From assembly GCF_030296015.1 (NCBI RefSeq), contig NZ_AP027368.1:2914001-2978000 (forward strand): a stretch of 64,000 bases of DNA. The letters run 5' to 3'. Under the pieces are notes generated by a model. That model saw only the letters and a list, made by a program, of their open reading frames with translations, did not search any database and was not told the DNA's origin. Below, one piece after another: positions 39,732 to 47,196 of the stretch (positions are counted from its first letter, which is position 1; every line of letters begins with the position of its first letter). The stretch comes from Ferrimonas sp. YFM (GTDB lineage: Bacteria; Pseudomonadota; Gammaproteobacteria; Enterobacterales; Shewanellaceae). The translations under genes were made by a program, and so were the position numbers.

Positions 39732-39829
39732 TAACGCTCCACTTAGCGGGAGCAATCTGGCTGGCTATAATCCGTGAGGTACGAACGCAGCCAGCCTGGT
39801 TGCTATCCGACTACAGTGTCTTGTTATAT
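39732..39829 (-). repeat. attC site of cassette 5
   Basis: On the minus strand it runs ATATAACAAGACACTGTAG..CCCGCTAAGTGGAGCGTTA with arms CAGGCTGGCTGC/CAGCCAGCC-type. It belongs to the same subfamily as the sites at 40213 and 42201. Confidence 0.85.
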
Positions 39830-40194
39830 TTCTGCTTCAAAAATGCTTGGAAGTATGGCTCAATGGCTTTGTCTACCTTGCTTAGTTGTGCTCTAGGTAG
39901 GTGGTTCGCATAAACCCTCTGAGCTACTCCACCAATTAGGGCTAACTCTCGAAGCACCTCCCTCACCGCCCGCTCTCTGCTTAACCCTCTAGACAAAATC
40001 TTTAACCGAGCACTAATTGAGCTGTAAATGACTGGTCTATCAAACCTAGAGTTAGCAAACAGTTCTGCTCCAAGTACTACTTGGTCAATCTGCATCTTCC
40101 AGTCTTCCGGAACTAACGATAGAACACGCTTGATGTCCTTAGCTGTAAGAGAGTGAGATGGTTCTTTGCTCAATTTTGCTACCACTATCTTCAC
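39811..40194 (-). CDS. Cassette 5: hypothetical protein
   Basis: The 127-residue product starts at ATG 40194. It is mostly helical and basic, with LTAKDIKRVLSLVPEDW near the N-terminus and a central SARLKILSRGLSRERAVREV helix. No signal peptide or membrane segment is seen. No family is recognised. The stop TAG lies inside its attC. Confidence 0.62.
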   Translation of the reverse strand: MKIVVAKLSKEPSHSLTAKDIKRVLSLVPEDWKMQIDQVVLGAELFANSRFDRPVIYSSISARLKILSRGLSRERAVREVLRELALIGGVAQRVYANHLPRAQLSKVDKAIEPYFQAFLKQKYNKTL

Positions 40195-40212
40195 TGGACT
40201 CTCCCGGAAATA

Positions 40213-40310
40213 TAACGCTCCACTTAGCGGGAGCAGACTGCCCGGCTATACTCCGCGAGGCACGAGCGCAGCCGGGCTGGCTGAAATCCGCCTACAGTGC
40301 CTTGTTATGT
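40213..40310 (-). repeat. attC site of cassette 4
   Basis: On the minus strand it runs ACATAACAAGGCACTGTAGG..CCCGCTAAGTGGAGCGTTA with arms CAGCCCGGCTG/AGCCGGGC. It is almost identical to the attC at 42201, which is split from its next cassette by IS copy 2. Confidence 0.88.
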
Positions 40311-40679
40311 GTTTACTTCCAACTGAACATGTCCACCAACCACTTCGACATTCCCAAAGCTACCGGACAAAAGAAAGCCAGATGGGACCTTTAAGAACGT
40401 ATCGATGTTGCAGTAATCAGTGGTTCCATCAGGGTCGACCGTGCCCTCGATAATGGCAATGTCGATTAGCCCTCTAACTTCAGTGAATCCGATAAAAACC
40501 ACAGTGATACGGCGGTAGCATGTGTACTCATTACTTTTAGGTGCTAGGTAGAGCTCAGAATCAGGCCAGATGCTAGCCTCAAGCTCAATCAGCAGTTCAC
40601 TGGCGCTTAAGTTCCACGACATAACGAAGGAATCATTCAGGTCGATGCCGCTAAACATTTTCATTTCCCGCCAGTCCAT
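40305..40679 (-). CDS. Cassette 4: hypothetical protein
   Basis: The 124-residue product starts at ATG 40679. It is an acidic, beta-rich soluble protein (LLIELEASIWPDSELYLAP, ITVVFIGFTEVRGLIDIAII). Its layout recalls small single-domain immunity-like proteins, but I cannot name a family. The stop TAA is part of its attC. The IS copy 2 ends 12 bases upstream of the start codon and so replaces its leader. Confidence 0.62.
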   Translation of the reverse strand: MDWREMKMFSGIDLNDSFVMSWNLSASELLIELEASIWPDSELYLAPKSNEYTCYRRITVVFIGFTEVRGLIDIAIIEGTVDPDGTTDYCNIDTFLKVPSGFLLSGSFGNVEVVGGHVQLEVNT

Positions 40680-40806
40680 GCCACCTCACACATAGACATC
40701 ATGGTTCCCTGTGCAAGGGTCGACCTCCTGCGTTTTATCGTGGGTTAGTAAAACCAGAGCCACACTGTTTGTTGTATCACGCAATCAAACACAACAGGAG
40801 GTCGAC

Positions 40807-41934
40807 ATGATTAAAGCTAACACACTTTTCGTCGGACTGGATGTGCACAAGGAAACCACTGATGTCGCTTTGATTTCCGATTCGATGGGTGACACCGTTC
40901 GCTACTACGGCACCGTTCCCACCAACATTAGGGCCTTCGACAAACTGCTGAAGCAGCAGGCGACCAAGGCCAATAAGCTCTGTGTTGTCTATGAAGCCGG
41001 CCCTTGCGGATTCTGGCTCTACCGCCATCTCAATAAGCGCGATATCGACTGCTGGGTCATTGCACCTGCTCTCATCCCAAGAGCTCCTGGCGATAAAGTG
41101 AAGACCGACAAACGCGACGCGTGCACCTTGGCACGTCTGGCTCGCTCGGGGGACATTGCCCCCATATACATACCTGACGCCAGAGACGAGGCCATTCGCG
41201 ATCTTATTCGCTGTCGCGAGGACGCCATGCTGGACCTGCGCCAAGCTCGTCAGCGGCTCAAGTCGTTTCTACTGCGCAATGGCCACCCCTGTAGCGGTCG
41301 CCAAAATTGGACCGACGCCTATAAACGCCACCTGGCTGACATCCACTTCTCCGAGCCAGCACAGAAGATAACCTTTCAGGACTATATTCACACTGTCACC
41401 GAGCGTTACGAGCGCCTGCAACGCCTCGAACTCGAAATGGAGACCCTGGCCGAATCCTGGCGCTGGTATCCCTTGGTACAGCAACTCACGGCGCTGCGAG
41501 GAATCCGCTTCCTGTCGGCCATCACCCTGATGGCGGAACTTGGCGACCTGCGGCGTTTCACCAACCCCAGGCAACTCATGAACTTCGTGGGGCTAACCCC
41601 CAGTGAACGTTCAAGTGGTACTAGGGAAAGGCGCGGGAACATCACCAAATGTGGCAATACCCACGCTCGGCGCATCCTCATTGAAGCCGCCTGGGCCTAT
41701 CGCTTTAGCCCCAAAGTCTCCCGAGAAATGCAGATACGTCAGCAGCACCACTCACACAAGCTGCAACAACGCTCCTGGGAGGTACAACTGCGCCTGTGTG
41801 CCCGCTTCCGGCGGTTGCAAGCACGAGGCAAGGAGTACAACAAAGTGGTCACAGCCGTGGCCAGAGAGCTCACGGGCTACCTGTGGGACATCGCCCAACG
41901 TTTTGAACCGGAGCGACGTGTCCACATAGGCTGA
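40807..41934 (+). CDS. IS110-family transposase, copy 2
   Basis: The 375-residue product differs from copy 1 at only a few residues (for example NIRAFDK for NMKAFDK and LIPRAPGD for LIPKAPGD). All RuvC-like acidic motifs and the catalytic Ser segment GLTPSERSSG are intact. The start at ATG 40807 has the same AGGAGG ribosome binding site. Confidence 0.9.
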   Translation: MIKANTLFVGLDVHKETTDVALISDSMGDTVRYYGTVPTNIRAFDKLLKQQATKANKLCVVYEAGPCGFWLYRHLNKRDIDCWVIAPALIPRAPGDKVKTDKRDACTLARLARSGDIAPIYIPDARDEAIRDLIRCREDAMLDLRQARQRLKSFLLRNGHPCSGRQNWTDAYKRHLADIHFSEPAQKITFQDYIHTVTERYERLQRLELEMETLAESWRWYPLVQQLTALRGIRFLSAITLMAELGDLRRFTNPRQLMNFVGLTPSERSSGTRERRGNITKCGNTHARRILIEAAWAYRFSPKVSREMQIRQQHHSHKLQQRSWEVQLRLCARFRRLQARGKEYNKVVTAVARELTGYLWDIAQRFEPERRVHIG

Positions 41935-42200
41935 CAATCTGGAAAACCATCCTGGTGATGCAGACCGGCGGCAGCGGTGAGAGCAACCCTCGACGGCGTT
42001 AGGCGTTTACATGCGCGCACATAGAATGAGGCAAGGCTCCAGCGGCGCAAACAAGTAATGCGGATAACCAAACCCGCGAATATCAGCAAGGTCAACCGCC
42101 GAACATTGACTTGCCAGAGGTCTCTCACCAGGGTGTCCAAGCCGGCCTTTTAGGGCCCGGCATGGACAAGTCTGTGCCTATTGACAGGGGGAATCATATC
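41935..42200 (+). ncRNA. Candidate guide RNA region of IS copy 2
   Basis: The segment 41993-42012 reads ACGGCGTTAGGCGTTTACAT. It differs from copy 1 at two positions (C for G, and C for T) inside the attC-core-like words, while most of the surrounding region is identical. This is the place where guide loops would be expected. Transcription and pairing are inferred. Confidence 0.4.
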
Positions 42201-42299
42201 AACGCCTCACTTAGCGGGAGCACAGACTGCCCGGCTATACTCCGCGAGGCACGAGCGCAGCCGGGCTGGCTGAAATCCGCCTACAGTGCCTTGTTATGC
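42201..42299 (-). repeat. attC site of cassette 3, core split by IS copy 2
   Basis: On the minus strand it runs GCATAACAAGGCACTGTAGG..CCCGCTAAGTGAGGCGTT, after which the IS begins. The arms AGCCCGGCTG/AGCCGGGC are intact. Confidence 0.85.
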
Positions 42300-42647
42300 G
42301 CGCCCTAATTTGGACTTCCATTCTTGTAACCACATCTCTTCGCCAAAAGACTCAATTGAGTCCTCCTTTGCAAGAGACTCAACAATTTCAATGCACTTAT
42401 TTTCAATATTTTTAGGTAGCTGGTGACATTCTATAAGTTGGTGAGCAAGCCACCTCTTTGCTGAAGAGTGGTTAAGCAGCTCATAGAGAGTCTCCAACTC
42501 ATCGTTTGTTGCAGCCCGCACAATAGCGTACATTTCATCTACCGCGGCATTTGTAGATTGAACTGACTTCCTCTCGCCATACTCTGTCTTCTCAGTGACT
42601 TTTACTAACTCTATATACCTGCTCAACGTCGACTCCACTTGGCGCAT
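42294..42647 (-). CDS. Cassette 3: hypothetical protein
   Basis: The start is set at ATG 42647, which forms part of the preceding attC core (GTTATGCGCC); the longer frame would read through that attC. The 117-residue product is helical and acidic (TNAAVDEMYAIVRAATNDEL, FGEEMWLQEWKSKLGRA). No family is recognised with confidence. The stop TAA is inside its attC. A start codon formed by the recombination core implies that integration of the cassette creates the leader. Confidence 0.62.
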   Translation of the reverse strand: MRQVESTLSRYIELVKVTEKTEYGERKSVQSTNAAVDEMYAIVRAATNDELETLYELLNHSSAKRWLAHQLIECHQLPKNIENKCIEIVESLAKEDSIESFGEEMWLQEWKSKLGRA

Positions 42648-42748
42648 AACGCCCCGCCTAAGCGGCGCAAAACTGTGCTTGGCTACAATCTGCGAGGTAC
42701 GAGCGCAAGCCAAGCGTTTTGCGTCCGTGAGTTCAGGCGCTTGTTATG
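42647..42748 (-). repeat. attC site of cassette 2
   Basis: On the minus strand it runs CATAACAAGCGCCTGAACTC..CGCTTAGGCGGGGCGTTA, with arms CGCTTGGC/GCCAAGC. It is nearly identical to the site at 39365. Confidence 0.88.
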
Positions 42749-42758
42749 GGTAATTCTA

Positions 42759-43109
42759 TCACCCCCACTTATCGAGAATCTCTTGAAGTGCCTTAAGCAC
42801 TTTAACCCTCCTGGCGTCCTTATTAATTCCCTTAGGCAACTTGCAATACCAAGGGTGCCAGTAGTGTTCGAAAAGTGGGTGATTTCCTCTAGTGGAGGGA
42901 TGTATCTTCTTTTCAAAGTAAGCTTTACAGTCTTTGACCTGCTCAATGCTTTGAAACTGGAAGGTAAAGTTGCATACATTCGCAAAGTAGACCCACTTCT
43001 CCAAGAGGTTGTCTCTAGCAGCTGTAATCGGGACACCACCTTCAGTAAACGAGCTCATGAAGTCTGAGTGCTTCTTCGGATCTGCAACTTCTCTCCACAC
43101 TTTGCTCAT
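42759..43109 (-). CDS. Cassette 2: hypothetical protein
   Basis: The 116-residue product starts at ATG 43109. It is basic and aromatic (EKWVYFANVCNFTFQFQS, HPLFEHYWHPWYCKLPKG). No signal peptide or membrane segment is seen and no family is recognised. It is bounded by the attC sites at 42647 and 43122. Confidence 0.62.
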   Translation of the reverse strand: MSKVWREVADPKKHSDFMSSFTEGGVPITAARDNLLEKWVYFANVCNFTFQFQSIEQVKDCKAYFEKKIHPSTRGNHPLFEHYWHPWYCKLPKGINKDARRVKVLKALQEILDKWG

Positions 43110-43121
43110 ACACCTATACCC

Positions 43122-43219
43122 ATAACGCCCCGCTCAGTGGCGGCAACAAGCCGGTTAAAATCTGCGAGGAACGAGCAACACCGGCGACTGTTGACGTCCA
43201 GACTGAAGCGGCTTGTTAT
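43122..43219 (-). repeat. attC site of cassette 1
   Basis: On the minus strand it runs TATAACAAGCCGCTTCAGTC..GCCGCCACTGAGCGGGGCGTTA, with arms CGCCGGTGTTG/CAACAAGCCGG-type. It is more diverged from the others. The stop codon of cassette 1 lies in its first bases. Confidence 0.82.
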
Positions 43220-43437
43220 ATGCTGACTATGTCCAAATCTGCATCATCCGGTCTAAATAGCTCCAACCAAAGAGTAGAGCCATCATCACCCGAGCACTCG
43301 AGATCAATGGAATCATCATAAACATCTACCACCGTCGCAACATCTCCTGCTCGAGGCGCACGCGTTCCAACGCTCAAGTCACTGTGCTCAAATTGCTTCT
43401 TGAGCCTCATTATTCTAACAACTGAGTATTGCTTCAT
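43216..43437 (-). CDS. Cassette 1: small DUF4926-like protein
   Basis: The 73-residue product starts at ATG 43437; the longer frame reads back into the group II intron. The core LSVGTRAPRAGDVATVVDVY followed by DDSIDLECSGDDGSTLWLELF resembles the small beta-barrel DUF4926/KOW-like fold, but this is a guess from pattern. It is the cassette nearest attI, so it would have been the best expressed before the intron entered just upstream. Confidence 0.55.
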   Translation of the reverse strand: MKQYSVVRIMRLKKQFEHSDLSVGTRAPRAGDVATVVDVYDDSIDLECSGDDGSTLWLELFRPDDADLDIVSI

Positions 43438-43496
43438 TGCGAATCCAATAGGCATAGTCGTGGTAGAGCGGCCAGTTACCCGTGCCGCCCCCACAC

Positions 43497-43530
43497 AGAT
43501 CCGGACGTGCGGAACTACCGCATCCGGCTC
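43497..43530 (-). ncRNA. Group II intron domain V
   Basis: The 34-nt hairpin has two helices with a bulge and a TAGT-type terminal loop, ending GTCCGGATCTG. This is the conserved catalytic core near the intron 3' end. Confidence 0.75.
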
Positions 43531-43535
43531 CTCAG

Positions 43536-44858
43536 TTATACATATGCTCGTGTAATACACGCGCCCAGATACCAGTCCACTTTAACGTTACTACGTCTAC
43601 GAACTCGCATCCCCCTAATTCCAAAACACATTAGCATCTGCTTCAGGCCTGCCCAGTTGTAACTGCGCCGCTGACTTCGCCTATTTAGCCATTTGTACAA
43701 ACTATCGATGACATGCTTGTACAGGCCTGTGAGGCTACGGCTGTTATCCGGCAGACCAAAATAATTGCCAAAGCCAGTCAGTTTGCGTTTGAGACTGGGC
43801 AGCCACTCTCTTAACCGTTTAAATCGACTGAATTTTATCCAGCGATAGAACTCTGTTAACGTGGCTTTCTGCTTCTTTGGCGCAGTGCGCCGTCTCAAGC
43901 AGGCTTTACCTTTCGCATTCAATTCCCAAAGAAACTCGAACCCAAGGAACTGAAATTTCTTATCTCGCCCTGGGCTGTAACGGTTGAATCGAATGATTTT
44001 GGTCTTTTCTCCGGCTACCTCAAGATCGAATTTCTTTAGCCGTTTTGGCAGCACCCGATAGAATGCTTCTGCATCCTGTTGGTGCTGAAAAGCACACACA
44101 AAATCATCCGCATAACGAATGAGCATCGCATCGCCTCTTAATCGAGGCTTCACCACCTTCTCGAACCAAATGTCCACAGCATAATGCAGGTAGATATTTG
44201 CCAGTATCGGGCTGATAACGCCACCTTGCGGGGTACCACTGCGCGATTTCGTGCAACAGCCCTCCGGTGACTTTATCTTCGCCTTCAACCACTGCTTGAT
44301 AGTGCTCAGCAATGCCTTATCGTCCACTCGCTGCAGCAACATTTTGTGCAACCAATCGTGACTCATATTATCGAAGAAACCCTTAATGTCAGCTTCCACG
44401 ATATAACCAAATCGACCCCGAAACAGATTCTGATTCAGACTCTCTACGGCTTGGTGAGCACTTTTGTTCGGCCGATATCCATAGCTGAAGGGCAGGAAAT
44501 CGCTCTCCCAGATGCTTTGCAGTATCTGACTGACACTTTGCTGCACCAGTTTATCGTCTATGGTCGGCAGCCCTAGTGGCCGTTGTTTTCCATTACTCTT
44601 AGGGATGAATACTCGCTTTATCGGCTTCGCCCTGTAACGCTTGGTTTTAAGCTCAGCGGATAAACGAGTGATGTTCTGCACCAGATTTTGTTGATATTCT
44701 GGAAAACGAGCACCATCTACGCCTGGCGCGGCGTGTTTGTTTAGTTGACCCCAGCTGGTATACAACAATTCAGGCTCTAGCAGTCCATATAGATCCTGAA
44801 ATCTGTGCTTAGGGTGGGTTCGTGCCTTAAATGCAATGGCTTGCAGGTCGGTTGTCAT
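43536..44858 (-). CDS. ltrA: Group II intron reverse transcriptase / maturase
   Basis: The 440-residue product holds the RT fingers and palm: KRVFIPKSNGKQRPLGLPT, then GYRPNKSAHQAV, the GTPQGGVISPILANIYL motif, and the catalytic RYADDFV (about 250). The maturase X domain follows (about 320-440). There is no HNH endonuclease domain. The enzyme would splice its own intron and copy it into new sites, using nascent DNA as primer. The frame is intact, so the intron may be mobile. Confidence 0.92.
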   Translation of the reverse strand: MTTDLQAIAFKARTHPKHRFQDLYGLLEPELLYTSWGQLNKHAAPGVDGARFPEYQQNLVQNITRLSAELKTKRYRAKPIKRVFIPKSNGKQRPLGLPTIDDKLVQQSVSQILQSIWESDFLPFSYGYRPNKSAHQAVESLNQNLFRGRFGYIVEADIKGFFDNMSHDWLHKMLLQRVDDKALLSTIKQWLKAKIKSPEGCCTKSRSGTPQGGVISPILANIYLHYAVDIWFEKVVKPRLRGDAMLIRYADDFVCAFQHQQDAEAFYRVLPKRLKKFDLEVAGEKTKIIRFNRYSPGRDKKFQFLGFEFLWELNAKGKACLRRRTAPKKQKATLTEFYRWIKFSRFKRLREWLPSLKRKLTGFGNYFGLPDNSRSLTGLYKHVIDSLYKWLNRRSQRRSYNWAGLKQMLMCFGIRGMRVRRRSNVKVDWYLGACITRAYV

Positions 44859-45413
44859 AGTGATTCCAGCTCTACTCTGTCCGGCCTATGTGTCTGCTGC
44901 ATGCCGATATAACTGTCAGCCCCTTCGCCCTGTGACTGGCTTTCCCAATCTCTGACTACTATGAGCTGATCCGACTGCCAAAGGGTCTTCGTTCACCTGC
45001 GCTTAGGCTGAGTTTTCCTACCACCGTCCTTGTGGAACACCTTTGGCTCTCTCAAGTTCCTGATGCATCTCTTCTTACATGCCACGGCTTGATAACTCCG
45101 CTGACTCGCATCAACCTCACCAATGGCGGTTGAATTGCATGGACTTCGACTCTGTTACCAGCCTCGTCAGTCAGGAGTTTCATAATTAACGGAGCGATAC
45201 CAGCGCTTCAGGATCACGATAATCCCTATGGCCTATAAGATTCTCTGTGTACGCTTCACCCAGATTGTTCGATTGGTTGTGGCAATACCACTGAAAAGCA
45301 TCGGCTAATCCCAAACTCCGCCTTGGGCGCAACACTCGATACGGGTGACTGGTTAGGCCTTGCCCGACAGGGACTTTCACCCCGCAAGATGCATCAAGCT
45401 TCGCTTGACGCAC

Positions 45414-45480
45414 TAACAGCTTATTATGCGGCGACTTGCCGCCTATCACACATTAAAATCTCGCCGCCTATCTGCAGAGA
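45414..45480 (-). repeat. attI region with direct repeats
   Basis: Between the intron and intI the direct repeat GCCGCCTATC occurs at 45438-45447 and 45463-45472, 25 bases apart, next to the core GCTGTTA where the intron enters. This layout matches attI sites, where extra integrase-binding repeats flank the simple core. Exact limits are uncertain. Confidence 0.6.
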
Positions 45481-45610
45481 GCGACATTCTCGAATCACAC
45501 TAAAATTACCGTGGCTTCATTGGCTTACCGGCCAAGTTGCCCCGAATCGTTAAAGGCAGTTTTGAGCGTAAGGCGGATCCCGCTTGCGGAAAGGCGGATT
45601 TGACCTATAA

Positions 45611-45626
45611 CTGTATATTCATACAG
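45611..45626. promoter_or_regulatory. LexA (SOS) box before intI
   Basis: The sequence CTGTATATTCATACAG is a perfect CTGT-N8-ACAG LexA box, ending 16 bases before the intI start codon. It would repress the integrase until DNA damage, as known for many integron integrases. Confidence 0.85.
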
Positions 45627-45642
45627 TTATAGAGGGCCATCA

Positions 45643-46650
45643 ATGACATCTCCATTCCTTCAGCATCTGGCCGAGAGGATGCGCGCCATGCGATACCGTG
45701 AAAACACGGTACGCACCTACTCACTCTGGATAAGGCGGTACATCAACTTCTGTGGTCAGAAACACCCCACTGAATTGGGCCACTGCGAAGCTGAGCGGTT
45801 CCTGTCCTACCTGGCTACTCAGTGCAATCTATCGCCCAGTACCCAGGCCATCGCTCTTAATGCGTTGGTGTTTCTCTATAAGGAGGTCGTGAATCAGCCA
45901 CTGGCACTGACATTGGAGTTCCAGCGTTCCCAGCGCCAGCCCAAACTACCGGTGGTTCTCACCCAGACAGAGGTGTCCACCCTCCTTGCCTGCGCGGCGC
46001 CTCGCTACAGATTGGCCATGCAACTGATGTATGGCAGTGGACTTCGCAAGAGTGAAGCCTACCGCTTGAGAGTCAAAGACCTCGACTTTGATTATTCCGG
46101 TATCCAGGTCTGGGACAGCAAGGGCGGTAAGCATCGACGGGTAACGTTAGCCAGGGAGTTGTTCGACGCCCTAAGGGGCCAGATTTCCCACGTTCAACAG
46201 CTGCTGCAACATGATCGTCAGCATCCGGAGTATTGTGGCGTTAACATGCCTTTCGCTCTGGCCAGAAAGTTTCCAAGAGGCCCCTTTGAACTGGGGTGGC
46301 AGTTTCTCTTTCCTTCGGACACTCTGTCCCACGACCCTGACGGTGGAGCGTTAAGACGTCATCATATCCACCCATCCAGCCTTCGAAAGGCGGTGAAGAT
46401 GGCAGCAATAAAGGCCAACATCACCAAGCAGGTGACCTGCCACACTCTGCGTCACTCCTTCGCGACTCATCTTCTCCAGAGGGGCACCGACATTCGTACC
46501 ATACAGGCACAGCTGGGCCATCAGGATTTAAGGACCACGCAAATCTACACCCATGTATTGCAGATGGGGGCAGATGGTGTTCAGAGTCCGCTAAGTCACT
46601 TAGGTCTAAGCATTAACAATGTTAGTGAACACCAACCTATATACCATTGA
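45643..46650 (+). CDS. intI: Integron integrase (tyrosine recombinase)
   Basis: The 335-residue product is a tyrosine recombinase with an N-terminal SAM-like domain (about 3-85) and the catalytic domain (about 100-310): Arg in YGSGLRKSE, HTLRHSFATHLL (His, Arg), GHQDLRTTQIYTHV (His and nucleophile Tyr). The extra helix that marks integron integrases is present around 195-235 (FALARKFPRGPFELGWQFLF). It faces away from the cassettes, which lie on its upstream side behind attI. It recombines attC with attI. The frame is intact and a LexA box covers its promoter. Confidence 0.93.
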   Translation: MTSPFLQHLAERMRAMRYRENTVRTYSLWIRRYINFCGQKHPTELGHCEAERFLSYLATQCNLSPSTQAIALNALVFLYKEVVNQPLALTLEFQRSQRQPKLPVVLTQTEVSTLLACAAPRYRLAMQLMYGSGLRKSEAYRLRVKDLDFDYSGIQVWDSKGGKHRRVTLARELFDALRGQISHVQQLLQHDRQHPEYCGVNMPFALARKFPRGPFELGWQFLFPSDTLSHDPDGGALRRHHIHPSSLRKAVKMAAIKANITKQVTCHTLRHSFATHLLQRGTDIRTIQAQLGHQDLRTTQIYTHVLQMGADGVQSPLSHLGLSINNVSEHQPIYH

Positions 46651-47028
46651 AAACATTGAATTAACACTTGCGCAACCCTCGGGGTTCAAGCACAGCTCCG
46701 CCATTCCGGCAACCTGTTCGAAGGTGCTGAAAACTAAGGGATTAGTCGGGTTGTGAGAGGTTACTCTACCCCAGCCAAGGGAGTTAAACAATTTTCTGGA
46801 TCAAACTCTTGAATCAAGGGAACCGGTGCTCATCAGCGCTGTGTATTGCCTAAACCCAGGGTTGCGGCAAAACTTAGCACTCCTGGGTCAATGGCTAGAG
46901 AATAAGAATGGTCTTGGTTTGTTTTGCTTGTTGGCTGTCAAAGGCTGTTGCCTGATTTATTGAGTAACTCTTACTGAGAGTAAATTCGCACTATGTTGCT
47001 GGCTCAGCAGCAAAATAAGAATGAACAA
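46651..47028. other. Intergenic stretch after intI
   Basis: About 380 bases have no supported gene and no attC-like sequence. I see only short imperfect repeats. This marks the right edge of the integron. Confidence 0.5.
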
Positions 47029-47077
47029 CAAAAAAGGCACCCCTTCCGTCAGAAGACGAAAATACAGAAGGGATGCC
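47029..47077 (-). terminator. Terminator of nrfA
   Basis: An 11-bp stem with one mismatch (47036-47046 with 47067-47077) and a 20-base loop is followed on the minus strand by a run of six to seven T. A second, larger inverted repeat (GACGGCAG..CTGCCGTC, about 47129-47192) lies between it and the nrfA stop, overlapping nothing known. Confidence 0.65.
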
Positions 47078-47196
47078 ATGGCCTTAAGAACGGCGAGCCT
47101 GTATTTCAAATCTAGCGAGAAATACAGTGACGGCAGCATTGGGATGAGATGAATTCCGGAGCCGAAACTCCGGCCTACTCTGCCGTCGCGCTTACC

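Larger units (their letters stand above)
40692..42200 (+). mobile_element. IS110-family (IS1111-type) element, copy 2, in an attC core site
   Basis: The 1509-bp unit matches copy 1 at a constant offset of 5241 bases. On the right the plus strand continues AACGCC of an attC core; on the left it meets a cassette leader (CACAC). As for copy 1, no target duplication is visible. Both copies have the same orientation. Confidence 0.88.
43454..45413 (-). mobile_element. Group II intron at the attI/first-cassette junction
   Basis: On the minus strand it begins GTGCG (45413) after exon GCTGTTA. It carries the early GGGGTGAAAGTCCCTGTCGGG structure and an RT gene, then domain V (43497-43530: GAGCCGGATGCGGTAGTTCC, then the complementary half), and ends CGACTAT at 43454. 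The length is 1960 bases. Rejoined exons read GTTA-GCC, like a recombination core site. The RT lacks an endonuclease domain, as in group IIC introns, a class known to use attC sites. Boundaries are within a few bases. Confidence 0.8.

Noticed and set aside
35451-42200. A compound transposon bounded by the two IS110-type copies
   Set aside because: The copies lie independently at attC cores with intact cassette boundaries on both sides. IS110-family elements do not usually form composite transposons, so joint movement is not supported.
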